Shown here piece after piece: positions 1-11,273 of a stretch of DNA of 64,000 nt. Position numbers and translations under genes: made by a program. Origin of the DNA: Cavia porcellus (lineage: Eukaryota > Chordata > Mammalia > Rodentia > Caviidae). Each line of letters opens with the position of its first letter. Position 1 is the first letter of the stretch. The notes below the pieces were generated by a model. The model did no database searches. It saw only the letters and a program-made list of their open reading frames with translations, and was not told the origin of the DNA. The DNA is taken from the NCBI RefSeq assembly GCF_034190915.1, contig NW_026947503.1:17640532-17704531 (forward strand), in the 5' to 3' direction.

Positions 1-16
1 TTTTTAAGAAGGTGTA

Positions 17-168
17 ACTGGTAAGGTGTGGTGGTGCGTGCCTGTAACCTTACTATTAGGAGACTGAGGCAGGATGATGCTCATGGATTCCAGGCTAGCC
101 TGGGCTGTGTAGTACACTTGAGGCCAGTCTAACCTATACAGTGAGATCGTGTATCAAAAAAAACTATT
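17..168 (+). repeat. B1-like SINE (7SL-derived), quasi-dimeric
   Basis: The start matches the B1 promoter block (ggtgtggtggtgcgtgcctg), followed by a gaggcagga block and two successive 'gcctgggct...' / 'gaggccagtctaacct' blocks, which is the internal duplication of rodent B1. It ends in a seven-A run. Divergence is high, so it is an old, inactive copy. Confidence 0.75.
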
Positions 169-234
169 TGAATATATGGGCATAAGAATAAGAAAAATTT
201 AATTTCACACAGAGACACACAAGGGAGAAATTTA

Positions 235-370
235 GAGCTAGGTAACATCTAGTTAAACTCTCAACCTCCAATTTATAAATCAGATTCTAAGGTACAAAAA
301 GTTAAGTGATTTGCCCAAAGAAATATTGCCTTTGGTTGCAAAACTGACATTAAAATTTACGACTGTTTAT
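235..370 (-). repeat. MIR-like SINE relic
   Basis: The segment reads as a reversed MIR core: an 'aatttataaatcaga' block, then 'gttaagtgatttgccc', the usual inverted MIR order. It is very diverged and the ends are approximate. Confidence 0.4.
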
Positions 371-2330
371 CACAAATTCAGTTATCTTTTTCAAATAGTG
401 TATGACCTTCTTTCTCATTGCTTTGTTTAGTTGCTCATGTTAACATCCAGAAGTATTTCCTCATTCAGCTTTATGATAACTAGCCCTGTTTTACAGATCA
501 ACATTTTAGTGCATTCTTCATCTGCTTCATTTTTAGAGCTCCCTGGTGAGTCAACATCCATCAGTGATCCTACATGTCAGAACAGGAGGAATATTATTTG
601 TTCCAGTATCCTCAGCTTGTCTGCGGATAGACACTTGTTCTCTGTTTCTTGGATAGTCAATATTACTAATGGAGTTACTTTTTGCTGAATTTTTACTATT
701 TCACCTAAATTACAGAGGCCAGAGAGCTGAGACTGTTACTGAAATTCTTGGGTTCGTGCTCCAATTTATATCTCAATGCTTCAACAGAGCAGTGCACTGT
801 GGGCCTTCCCTAAATTGTGTGTATGCATTTGTGCATGTATGTTTCTCTGTATGTAGGGATTATATGGCATTGTGTACTGACTCCTATATTTCTGTCTCCT
901 TCAAACTTCAGAATCTTTCTTGTGTCTGTACTATGCTGGAATTTTCTGACATTCCAACCTCATTAAATTTACCTTACTGATAAAGTCAAGCTTTAGTCAA
1001 CCACTCAAGAGATCTGCTACTAACAAATACATAGATCGATGCATTAAATTTAAAAGTGTATTTATAAGTATGCACATAAGAATAAATTTGATGTGTGTAT
1101 AGTCTATTTCTTAGGCCAAATTCTCTTAAAATCCATTCCCACATAGTATTGCCTGGATTAATTTCAGTAATAATTAATAAAATAAATTAATACAGATGGA
1201 AAAAATTTGCAATTCTCATGGTAAATAGTGTATTTCTTTATAGGTAAGTCCTCAAACTTACCACCTTGAAGTAAGTTGATACTGAATCCTTATTATGGAT
1301 CTTTGGGAAAATGGGATGGATTGGGTCACTCTTAAGAAGTATAAGTATCTACCTGAAAGAAAGTTTTCCCAGGAGAGGTGTCCTCCAGTGAGGAGAAGCT
1401 ACAGTTTTGGAAACTTATGAAAGCAGACTGCTTCCACTGACACAGAAGTCTATATTTTCAGCTTTCTTTGACTTCCCAAATAACCTTCTCAAGTCTCAGG
1501 GTCAAAGGTCACTATGGAGACAGAATAAGTTTATTTTTATATATGCATATATCTTACCTACTAGGCTAATCTTTTTAAGTGCAAGTTTTAGATTAATTAA
1601 ATTATGAACCAGTGCCTGGGAGTAAATAATTGTTAATTAAATAATGAAATTGAGGAATTTTCTTTTACTTCCAAGTACTTTGGCAAATATCCACTCATTA
1701 TCTTGAAAATGTCTGATTTTCTAACGTCTGCTAGGGCTCTCACTAATCTTGCTTCTCTATCACTCGTATTCAGGTCACTGATTTGCAGTGCGCTGGTACA
1801 CAGATATTTATAGTCTATTTGGTGAGCAGGAGTATACCCAGGTACAAAGATATTATTGACCAGGATTTTCTATTTTGGCATCCTAGGACGCCCGGATGCC
1901 TGCAGGAATATGAACTTTGCTCTCCAGCAGTGCTGTGATATACATGTCACAGTACATGAGGTCCATGTAGCTAGAATAGACATTGGCTGCATTTGGGACT
2001 CTTAAGAAGCTCAGGGAATTTTGAGAACCATTTTTTTAGGCATCCTTCCTGATAATTCATGTTGCATACTGTAGGAAGTTTAATTTTGCTGAGGGCCTAT
2101 AAACCCTCTGTGAAGTTTCTTTGAGGAAAATGTAAGGATTTCCTACCCTGCATAATTGAGGATGGAGTCTCAATGTAATGATTTCTGAAATTTTTCAAAC
2201 AGAGAGGAGTCAATAAGGTATGAGACAATGTGGAGAAATTAAATATTTAATAAATAGCCAAGGTACGCCCTGGAAAATATCACCCACATTAAAAGTGAGG
2301 TAGGAGGCAGAAATAAAAAAAAAGGAAAAC
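371..2330. other. No recognisable feature
   Basis: AT-rich unique-looking DNA. Short open frames near 431-980 and 1407-1607 have no family resemblance, no splice context and unremarkable composition. I see no repeat that I can name. Confidence 0.6.
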
Positions 2331-2430
2331 AAACTAGGTACAGTGGAGAACATCTGTAATCTATTTCTTGAGAGGAAGGCTAAAAGGCAGGAGGATTGTG
2401 AGTTTAAGGTAAGCCTGAACAGCATAGCTA
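2331..2430 (+). repeat. B1-like SINE, left part only
   Basis: A diverged B1 left half ('ctaggtacagtggagaacatc', then an 'aggcaggaggattgtgag' block and 'gcctgaacagcatagcta'). It stops where the LTR of the next element begins, so the LTR probably inserted into or next to it. Confidence 0.55.
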
Positions 2431-2438
2431 CACCCTAG

Positions 2439-2941
2439 AGTTATGGTTTGTGGCTAGATGTGCTCTCGAAGCCCCATTCAGTCATAGGGTTTTTTCTTTG
2501 GAAGAGGCTGAATCCAGAGTGTGTGACTGATTCTTAGTGCAATATCAGAATTAAAGCTGTGGTTTAGGTGAGTGATTGCTGGATCAGTCCACTGATTGAA
2601 CTGGTATCACACTAATCCTGGTAGATAATGTAATGGGCAGAAAGAGGCTTTAGTCTTTCTCTGTCTTTGTCTCTGTCTCTCTCTGTGTCTCTCTCTGTTT
2701 CTTTCTATCACTGTCTCTGTCTCACTCTATTTCTCTCTCTCCCTCTCTTTCTTTTTTGCTTTTGATGTCTCATGGCCACCATGAACTGTTGTACCATGGT
2801 ACCATGTACCATGCCCTATCCTGCCTTAGAGATGGCTGATTATAGACTGAAACCTCTACAAACTGTGAGCTAAATAAACCTTTCCCTCTTTAATTTTGGG
2901 TGTCAGATATTTTGTTGCAGCAAAGAGACAAGTAGCTAAAA
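2439..2941 (+). mobile_element. MaLR-type LTR, 5' copy of a provirus
   Basis: Begins near 'ttatggtttg' and ends near 'agtagctaaaac', the usual start and end of MaLR-family LTRs (non-autonomous ERVL relatives). It carries the block 'gactgaaacctctacaaac', a polyadenylation signal AATAAA at 2873-2878 and 'agatattttgttgcagcaa' near its end. A CT-rich tract at 2653-2752 lies in the U3/R part. A second LTR with the same block order lies at 4845-5306 in the same orientation, so this is the left LTR of a two-LTR element. No protein is encoded. Confidence 0.75.
2653..2752. repeat. CT-rich low-complexity tract inside the LTR
   Basis: Impure (CT)n/(TCTG)n run. It lies at the same relative place as the pure (CT)22 of the partner LTR, so the tract was part of the ancestral LTR and not a later, unrelated microsatellite. 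Confidence 0.8.
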
Positions 2942-3213
2942 CGGAATTTGATGCTAAGAGTATGGTTGTTATGATGATACATGACATTGCGGCTCAGCAA
3001 CCTTCGAGAATGGCCTGTGAGAAGAGTTTGAAAAGTTATGTAGCTGCCAGCTGAAAAAAAAAAATGTAACTGGATTGCATTAGCTGTTCTGTACGGGAGA
3101 TTCTGGTCAGAGCTTCAAAGGTTAAAACGTTCATAGAAATCCTGCTGGTAAAGTCCAATTTTGGGAGTTTTCTGCTAGAAGGACTGGGATGGCTGTTGGA
3201 CTCCAGGTGATAT

Positions 3214-3259
3214 TATTTACAGAAAGTTTGATTTACAGAAAGATTTACAGAAAGTTTGT
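3214..3259. repeat. Short tandem repeat (about 16-bp unit, 3 copies)
   Basis: The motif 'atttacagaaag' occurs three times in about 46 bases, with variable short spacers. A local replication-slippage product. Confidence 0.8.
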
Positions 3260-3340
3260 CTGCATTTTGAACATGACCAGAGATTATTTGAGACTGACAT
3301 TAAGGGAGGCAGACTAATTAATCTTGCCAATGACATTCTT

Positions 3341-3960
3341 CAAAATTTTATTTTAGAGAGAATAAAACCAAGAAAAATGAAACAGAATAAAGCCAGTTCA
3401 AACAAGACAGTGTAAGCGACACAGGATTTCAAAACAAGATAATAGGAAATCAACAATTGTTACCATAATGCCCTTTGATTGTCTTCAAAATAACTGCCTA
3501 TACCTTCAGACATAGAAAACTCAAACAAAACATAAACAAAGTATAGCAAATAAAAACAAAACAATGAATGAAACACAAGTCTTCAAAACAAGATAATAGT
3601 AAATCCCAAATGGCTACCATAATGTATCTTGTTATCATCAAAATAGCTGCTCATGCCATCAGATACAACAAAATCAAATAAGATAAAACAGAATAAAACC
3701 CAACCAAACAAAACAATGAGAATGATTCAGGATTCTGAAATAAGATAAAAGGGAATTAACAATAGCCATCACCTTCAGAAGGAGATCTCCTAAATATGCT
3801 ACACTGTGTATTGTTATCCTTATTGTACAGTTGATCAGACTACTGGCTTTAGGCTTGCAAAGGCAGTGAAACAATACACATTGCAAGCATTAAGTTGTAT
3901 CTTAACTCAATAGCTATCAACACAACCTGTGTTTCTCCAGATCATCAGGTTGCTTATGGG
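3341..3960 (-). mobile_element. LINE-1 3'UTR fragment, antisense, with ~150 bp units
   Basis: Read on the minus strand it ends at the left with a 'ttttaaataaaattt'-like LINE-1 tail. It carries three recurrences of the '(g)ttaccataatg / gctaccataatg / atagccatcacc' anchor near 3459, 3612 and 3761, spaced 153 and 149 bp. The same anchor and spacing occur in the 3'UTR of the LINE-1 at 42.97-48.84 kb. Upstream (to the right) is a block ending at 'ctccagat' that matches the copy at 57.4-58.0 kb but not the large LINE-1. It lies inside the MaLR provirus, in opposite orientation to it. Confidence 0.7.
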
Positions 3961-4844
3961 GGGAACCATTGGTTCTTGTGTCTCTGTCAGCGTGCTAGAA
4001 GGAGCTGGTATCTCTTTCCCCTAGTCAGGACTTTGCTTTGAGAAGAAAATCACAGAGCACTGTGTTCTGTCATGATGGCAGCACAGATAATTTGTTTTTT
4101 ATAGTTGGATTCAGAGTTCTCAGAGATTCAGGCACTCCAACCCCTGAGACCAAGAAAAAAAAAAACCTAGCTACAGCTCTAGTTTTGGCAGACCTTGACA
4201 TCATCCACTTGGTGCTGGATTTAGGTGTATGCAGAATGCAAGGCTTGTGGGGTTAGGAAGTCTTCCACTGAGATTTCAGAAGCTCCTGGAGGCCAGGTTG
4301 TGTGCCCCTGAGAGGGAAGTGTATGAAGCTGTTAGTGTGAACCCAAAGGTGCAGTAGATACCACAGAATTCTAGAAAAGTCAGGAACATGGATCATCTGG
4401 AGAAAATTACAAGGAGGGATCAGAAAAGACCTACTAGAGAAGCCATGGGAGCTGCAGCCACAAACCGTGGTATAGGGTAGAACCACTCAAGTTTTTGCAG
4501 TTTACCACACATTATCTTTTGATGCTTCACAACAAACTACAGGACTTAATGTTTGCTTTGCTCGATTTTGCACTTGCTTTGTTTCCATTTCTTTGTATTC
4601 CCTTGTTTGTAATTTTTAAGAGGAAATTGTCTATCTTATGCCACTGAAAGCTGGAAGTGTTTAACTTCCTTTTTATTCATACAGAGGTTCATAGCTGAGA
4701 GTTTGCCTTAAAATTTGGTGGAGACTTTTGACTTGGACTTTTCAGCAATAAGCAAACTGTTGGGACATTGGCATCTCTTAGAGATGGACTAAATGTCTTT
4801 GCATGAAGGTATGTGCATGAGTCTTAGGGGGACCAAGGGTGGAA

Positions 4845-5074
4845 TGTTACAGTTTGTATGTGCATGCCCTCCCCAAAGATTTATGGAGTCATAGGGTTTT
4901 TTTTTTCCCCCTTTGGAGGTGACTAAATCTAGAATGTGTGATTTGTTGGGATTAAGTGTGTTGTGCTGAGATTAAGGTGGGTGATTTCTGGATCAGTCCA
5001 TAGATTGGATTGGATTGGTATCACCCTATTCCTGATAAACTAGATACCATAGAAATGACACAGGGACAACAAGA

Positions 5075-5124
<50 letters not shown>

Positions 5125-5306
5125 ACCTGATCTCACTGCTTTTGCTGTCCTCTGCTCCCTTGAAATGTTGCTCCTCTTCTGTGCATCACCCTTCCTTGGA
5201 GCCAGTTGATTTTGGACTGAAACCTCTACAAACTGATATAAACCTTTCCTCTTTTAGCTTAAAATTTTGTGGTATCAATGTAATCTTCGGTGCAACAATA
5301 CTAGGA
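4845..5306 (+). mobile_element. MaLR-type LTR, 3' copy of the provirus
   Basis: Starts with TG at 'tgttacagtttgtatg'. It shares with the left LTR 'gagtcatagggttttt', 'ctggatcagtcca', 'gactgaaacctctacaaac' and the 'aacctttcctctttta' block. The polyadenylation signal is degraded. The end near 'acaatactagg' is approximate and I could not fix the target-site duplication. Confidence 0.75.
5077..5120. repeat. (CT)22 microsatellite
   Basis: Uninterrupted CT dinucleotide run of 44 bases inside the right MaLR LTR. Likely length-polymorphic. Confidence 0.95.
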
Positions 5307-6274
5307 AATGGGGTTTAGTAATAAGTATTTAGCTCATGAGGGACCACTCCTGTGTGATCAGAATAATGCTCTGAATCAAAGACCTAACGAGGGAGTTCAT
5401 CCCTTTTTGTCTTTCCACTTCTAATCCACAAGGAACATAATTTCTCTTCAATGTAGGAAATATACTTCAAAATGCCACTTTGCAAGCAGAGAATACATGT
5501 TCATCAGATGCTTCGGTCTGATCTTGTCCACTTTCAGAACTATGAAAAATCTCTGTTTTCTGTAAATTACCCAGGCTCAGATACTCTGTTTTGAGTTGTA
5601 TCTTCCCTGAAGCATTAGAAGGTATGTGTAGATAATTTTTGGTTACATATGTGTAAGAGGATGCCTTCGTGAAATTTCTTGGAAATACATACTTTATCCC
5701 TGACTAAAAGAAGAAAGCTCTGCACTTTGGTCTCTTTTACCAAAATACTTCTGCTCTTCTTATTTTCAAATATTGTTATATTGCTTGGAAGTATAATAGC
5801 CATTGTCAGCTCATGAGGTAAGAAGTGTAAGGAATTAAAGAAACGCTGAAGGTGATAGATCTGAGGGTGCAAAGAACATATTATTAATTTCACTAACAAT
5901 GACTTAATTTTGATAATTATTTACTTACACCAGTGTGGTACTCTTTGTCACTTGCTTTCGTTCTACTAAAAAAATAAACATTGTATGATATATGTGCTAA
6001 CTGAAATATTTGGCAAAACATTCTATTGCGCTGAATGTCAGTTTCTATAACTATAAATTGGAAGTAACACCTTCCTCACAAATATGAATCAAATGATATA
6101 CATATAATTATTAATGTTAGATAAATATGTTATATCCTCAAAATAATTAAATGCATTCAGCACGAAATTCCAGTTTTAGAACACAGGTTTCATAAAGAAA
6201 CAATAGTACACACATTTAGATATCAGGGTCTCGTGAGATATTTATTATATTTTGTCTTTTCACAGACTTACTTT
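5307..6274. other. No recognisable feature
   Basis: AT-rich unique-looking sequence. A 94-codon minus-strand frame at 5615-5899 shows no family resemblance and is probably chance. Confidence 0.6.
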
Positions 6275-6400
6275 GTAACCGCTAGAAAATCATTTGACTT
6301 CTTTGGCCTCTATTTTTTCAATGGAAAATTTTAACATGATAATCCTTTCCTGTCTGTGAATGGGTTTGTCCTGAAGATCAAAGACTGCAGAATATTTGAT
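6275..6400 (+). repeat. MIR-like SINE relic
   Basis: Shows the MIR core order: 'aaatcatttgacttc', 'tggcctctattttttcaatgg', then 'gataatcctttcc'. Diverged, ends approximate. Confidence 0.5.
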
Positions 6401-6620
6401 AATTTTAAAACACATATTGATATACTGTGAAGAAATAGATGTGAGGCTAAATGTTTCTGCATCTTACATGGAGATTACATACTGAAAAATTAAATAACAT
6501 TTCGTTCTTTTAGGAGAAATTCTGGTTAGATATTTACTTTCATATCTATTTTGATGTAGGTGAAGATGTATGTATTTTTAAGTTTTTAAGATGCTGCTAT
6601 ATTTTATCTAAAATTTGTCA

Positions 6621-6719
6621 GGGCTGGGGATTTAACTCAGTGGCACAGCGCCTGCTTGGCAAACACAAGGTCATGAGTTTGATCCCTAGCTCCAAAATAA
6701 ACAAATAAATATATATTTA
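6621..6719 (+). repeat. tRNA-derived ID-like SINE
   Basis: The 'gggctggggatttaactcag' start contains the pol III A box, and 'ggtcatgagtttgatccc' contains the B box. An A/T-rich tail follows. The order equals that of rodent ID elements. This is a SINE and not a tRNA gene: the D-arm half is kept but the body cannot form a full cloverleaf. Confidence 0.8.
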
Positions 6720-7130
6720 AAAATGAAAATTTATTATTTTTAGATTATGATCCCATGATAGAGGGGTAGAAGTAAGTGTTAGGAAATTTCAGGAATTATG
6801 AACACATAAAACTAGGGCAATATATTCCAGAACGAAGTATAAGAAAGTTTTAAAAAAAATGAATTAGACATATTTGTGTGGAAGAAATCTTCACACACAT
6901 TACATTTTAATAACTGTTTCAACAGCCCAGAAAATGTTATATTATGAAGAAAATTAATTATCCATCTCTGTTTTCCTGAGCTAGTGTGAAATGTAAATAG
7001 TTATAGATGCACATAGAACAGTGTCCGTCTCTATAAGAACATAAAGGTGTGGAAAACTTCTGAAGTGTAGAGGTAAGCTTTTGCTGTTGAAGATGTGGAA
7101 GTCTTACAAAATGGGTTTTCAAATGTCTGA

Positions 7131-7568
7131 CTAACTTAGAACCTGAGGTGACTTTCTCAAATTGTTTGACCCTGCCCCAGCGGGTGGCAGTGTATACACT
7201 GTTTTCTTAGCAGGGTGCACGTCCTGCACCACGTTCTCTCCATATATCAGGCCTTGCAGTCTTTCACTGTAATTAGTGCTATTTTTGCAGTGTCTTTCAG
7301 TGTGTTCTGACAGTGTTCTGTAAGAACTCAGTCTCCCCACCCAAGCACCGTCCTTTCCAGATCCAGACGTCTCTCCAGCTTTCGCTGCCCTTGCTTCGCA
7401 CCTAACTGACAGCCCTTCCTTCCTCTGACCATAAATGATATTTTTAAACTTTCTCTTGCTTGCTGTTACAAGTTTCGATGAGGTCTTGACCAGGATGGCA
7501 GTTACTGGATGGCGCTGACTGTCTGCATTCTTATTAGACTGCTTCTTAGAGAGTTTCTGCCTTTCTTA
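7131..7568 (-). pseudogene. Unidentified minus-strand stop-free frame
   Basis: On the minus strand a single frame stays open for about 145 codons, from two adjacent stops near 7568 down to a stop at 7131. It has no ATG near its start. The translation is basic and polar, rich in Ser, Lys and Arg (for example KKQSNKNADSQRHPVTAIL near the start and PPAGAGSNNLRKSPQVLS at the end). Local GC is higher than the flanks. Upstream, to about 8050, other frames have short open pieces broken by stops. I recognise no family. It could be a decayed processed pseudogene, a terminal exon or chance. No clear splice acceptor precedes it. Confidence 0.25.
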
Positions 7569-8150
7569 TTACCTTCCTACTAGCTTAGACTTGAGAAACT
7601 TGGTCATTATTGGGAGAATTCTGGTAGAAAAATATTTATCTTCTCCAAAGTCTAATCAGATGCAATCTTTGAGTTATGACTATTAGCATTGTTGCAAGAA
7701 CTTCCAAACACCGACTTGAAATATAAAGTAGCTTCAGACATTTCGTTTGACACCATTTAGCTCGTGGTACAAGGCTGTTGACTTCCTGCTGAAGATAAAA
7801 ATGAGAGAAATGCGCCTGCCAACACTTTTCTCACGGGATCTGGGACATTAGGTCACCACACTGTCATTTGCTCTTCTTAAACTGTCCCCTTGCTTTTGAT
7901 GATCATACTTAGCTGCTGTCCTTCCATTCCAATTCGTTTCCAACCCCAAATAGACCAATTCCGAGCTTAAACACAGATGCACTTAGCAGCCATCAAACAC
8001 GCTTTAAATTCACATGGAAAACACCCTGCTTTGTCTTAACCTTTAGCCTTCTCAGGAAAGTAGCTCTAGGGTGAAGAAATGTTCAGATTGCACAAACCAC
8101 TTGCTGCTTGTCTCGATTCCCACACTATTTTAACTGGTAAATGTCCTGAG

Positions 8151-9717
8151 ACCCATCCACATACATATTTCTAACTTTTCTTACCTTTATTATATTCATT
8201 CCTTTCACTCATAAGATCCTGAGCCTGAAAATAGATAGGGGGACCTGATAAACTGTACAGATCAGGTGCTCAGGTATATTTGTAGTATGACATGTTTTAA
8301 AGCCTGTTTTAGTCACTGCCTGTGTGGGGGATTATCCTGAACAACTCCTATAAATGCTAAAAGGAATTATGCATGAAGAGCTCATCAATGTTAATGGATG
8401 ACTAAACCTTATAGTTTGTTAAGTAATGAAACTTCTATTAGGGGAGGGTGAGCTACTTAACGTGTGGGTGTTAGGCTCAGAATTTACCTGAATCAAACCT
8501 CTTAATTTAGCTACTTATGTTTTATATCAATGAATAATTCAGTCTTGGTGTTTACACCTTTAACCAAAGAAAATTACTTATTTGTGGTATTTAGAATTCA
8601 TGTAAAATACTCTGTCCAGCCTCAACAATGTCTTTGTTGTCATCATCAAAATGATTCTAAATACAACTGATAAAGTTATGGTTATTAATAGAACTGAGAA
8701 GTACACCTGGAAAAAAGCCAAGTTTGGCTGTGCAGTATTAATTTTACAACTGAGGGCAGTTTGTATAAGACGTAACAATGAGGCCACATATTAATGATTA
8801 TTGCTGGTAATTTTGTGGTTTATGGAGCTTAGTTTTAATTTTTATGTCCTATCCAATGATGCGCATTTGACATTCATGTAAATTGCTTTGGGTAAGGCTT
8901 ATTACAAACTACACATGTTTTCCTTGGAATAAATGATTTGAATTCTAAAAAGAAAATTATGGAAAGTTTGTAAACAAAAACAAAAAGCTTTCTTCTTCTC
9001 TCTTTAATTGCAATAGGAAATAAATTTCCACAGTGCATATGCAACTTAATTCCCTATCTCAAAACTCTTGTGCTATAGTTTCACTATTCCTATTTGAGAG
9101 GATTTGCCAATTTCCATGTCCAGTTGTAAAAGAACATAACAAGATTGAAACTACTTTCCTTTCAGGAAATTAGTTTTAGACTAAAATGTGCCACTACCAT
9201 TTTTAATGCAAGTTCTAAAGAGCTTTGGAGATTAAGAGCTGATTTTAAAATCAATTTCTCATAAAATGAAATTGTTTCAAAGGTGATATAATTATTTTCA
9301 GAGAGAGGAAGAATATCTTAACACAGGCAGAAGATGATGCAGATTTTTTTATATCTGATGAACAGATTTCCATTTAAGCATGATTTCTATTCGCCACAAG
9401 TGTCATCAGATACGAGGAATGAGTTCTCTTTCTTCTCCCTTCCACGTTTGAGACTCATCAAAATACAGATTAAGAAAATACTGCATCCAAACAAAAATTC
9501 GATATTCCATGAACCTTGGAGATATCTGTAACTCCAATTCATAGTACACAGGGAAAGAAATTTAATGACAAAGAAAGAGCAAATGCCTCAGCAGGAGAGA
9601 GAAAGTGTAATCTAATGTCCAATAATGTGTCACAAGTCAATTTACCCTACAGAATTAGACACCAAATAGCACAGAATGCAAGGAGCAACTAGGGTCTTCC
9701 ATGCTTTCGGAAGAAGG
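8151..9717. other. No recognisable feature
   Basis: AT-rich unique-looking DNA. The small frames at 8578-8787 and 9334-9531 have no support. Confidence 0.6.
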
Positions 9718-9976
9718 TGTCACAGGACTTGCTGTTTGGACGTGAGATCTGGTTGGAAGAGGTAAACCACAGAAACATGACCTGAAAGCATTTGTCTCTC
9801 TCCCCATGTTGTTCTCTCTCTTTGCATCTTGACCACGTGGCAGCTTTGCTCACGATGCCCCTCTGCCATGCCAATTCTTCCATGGAGCTGGTCAATCATG
9901 TGCTATAACATGAGCCAAAATAAACCACTCCTCCTAAAGCTGCTAGTGTGGGTATCATGGCTCTGTGACTAAGACA
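9718..9976 (+). mobile_element. Short MaLR-like solo LTR
   Basis: Begins 'tgtcacaggac' and ends 'tgtgactaagaca', the MaLR type of end. It has a CT-rich middle, 'catgagccaaaataaacc' with AATAAA at 9919-9924, and no adjacent internal region. At about 259 bp it is shorter than the other LTRs here, so it is internally deleted or another subfamily. Confidence 0.55.
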
Positions 9977-10429
9977 GCGGGAATGGCATATGTTGGCTGA
10001 TGATTCCTGAGTTGGGGCTGTGGTGCGATGCCGGATCAGCATGATGCTACTTTTTCAGAAAGCAAGTAGCTTCAGCTCCTACCGTGAATTCCAAGCAGCT
10101 TCTCAAATCAGATTATACCTCTAGATAGAAATCATTATATTTCCTGTTTTACCAACAACTAACAAATCTTTTTCCAGCTTTACTCTCCGTGATGTTTTAA
10201 GAAGATAATCAGTATTTCATGTTCAATTCAAAATATATATTGTGTATATAACATCAAATGTGCTTTTCCAAGTGCACAGTCCTCTCCTGTCATGAGGTTG
10301 TGAGTGGCCTATTGTTATAGGTGTATAAGGATTCCCCTTTTGTCTCCAATTAAAGGCAAACTTTACTGAAGTAGATCCTGTTTTAAGCTTCCTAGGCTGC
10401 CCTAACAATGACCACTCACTGAGTGAATG
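9977..10429. other. No recognisable feature
   Basis: Unique-looking AT-rich DNA between two LTRs. Confidence 0.55.
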
Positions 10430-10815
10430 TTTATAACAACACATGTGGTTTATTTCACAGTTCTGGAGGCTTAGAGTCAGATATTCAGGTGTCAGCAGGG
10501 CCATCCTCCCACAAGCGATGCTAAGTAAGAATTTTCTCTTGCTTCTTCCTACTTTCTGGTGGTGACTGACAACTGTTGGTGTTATTTGGCTAATAGCTTT
10601 CTTATGAGTCTCTGTTTTTATACTCTCACATCCTCATGTTTCTGTTTTTCTCCAAATCCTTGTATCTTTATAAGGACATCAGTCATTCTGGGCTTTCCTT
10701 ATATAGTATGACATCATCCTTATCACATCTACAATAACCCTGTTTCCAAGTACGGTCACATCAAAGGTTCCAGGGTCTAAGACTTGAACATAACTTTTGA
10801 GAACACATGATTAAC
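10430..10815 (-). mobile_element. Ancient ERVL/MaLR-like LTR (MLT/MST-type), antisense
   Basis: Read as given, it has 'cacagttctggaggcttaga', 'ggtgtcagcagggccatcc', 'tataaggacatcagtcattc', 'accctgtttccaag' and a 'ggtctaagacttgaacata' block. This is the reverse of the segment at 14455-14926. I know this block order from an old mammal-wide LTR family; the exact family is not assigned. Confidence 0.55.
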
Positions 10816-11273
10816 CTCACACCATGATTTACACTAAGTTGTATGTCAGGTTTTAGAACGTAGTAATTGGTTAATAACATTGCTATAGCTTAATGCAGTT
10901 TCTCCTTCTACATTGAATTACATCAGTGCAATTGCATAACAATGTTTCAACACAGTGTGACAAAATTCAGAAATATTAATTATATATCCCATGCTTGGAG
11001 TGCAAAATCGTGTATCAAGTGGCATGAGTTTTAACATCACTGTTTCCATTTATTCTGTGGCTCCTGATTTTGATACTGAATCTTTTTTCCTTGCGTATTA
11101 TTTTTCCTGCTACTCCATGGTGTTTCCACTCTTCAAACACAAAAATCAGGTCCTCTACTGTTTAATTGTAAGACCACCTAGCATTCTGATTCAAATAAAC
11201 AACAGCTAAATTATCATTAAGGAAGCCACTGTCCTTGTTAGTACAAGTGTTGCTTGTTTTCCTTATTTCTGTG
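10816..11273. other. No recognisable feature
   Basis: AT-rich DNA; nothing named on either strand. Confidence 0.55.

Larger units (their letters stand above)
2942..4844 (+). mobile_element. MaLR provirus internal region (non-coding)
   Basis: It lies between two LTRs of the same family. The first bases ('ggaatttgatgctaagag') and the last ('gaccaagggtggaatg', just before the second LTR) have the form of MaLR internal ends as I know them. No gag, pro or pol frame is visible, which is normal for this group. About 620 bp (3341-3960) is foreign LINE-1 3'UTR, so the MaLR-derived part is roughly 1.3 kb. A small tandem triplication is at 3214-3259. Confidence 0.6.

Noticed and set aside
4253..4486. 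Minus-strand 77-codon open frame in the provirus
   Set aside because: It is antisense to the MaLR internal region and has no retroviral or host protein features.
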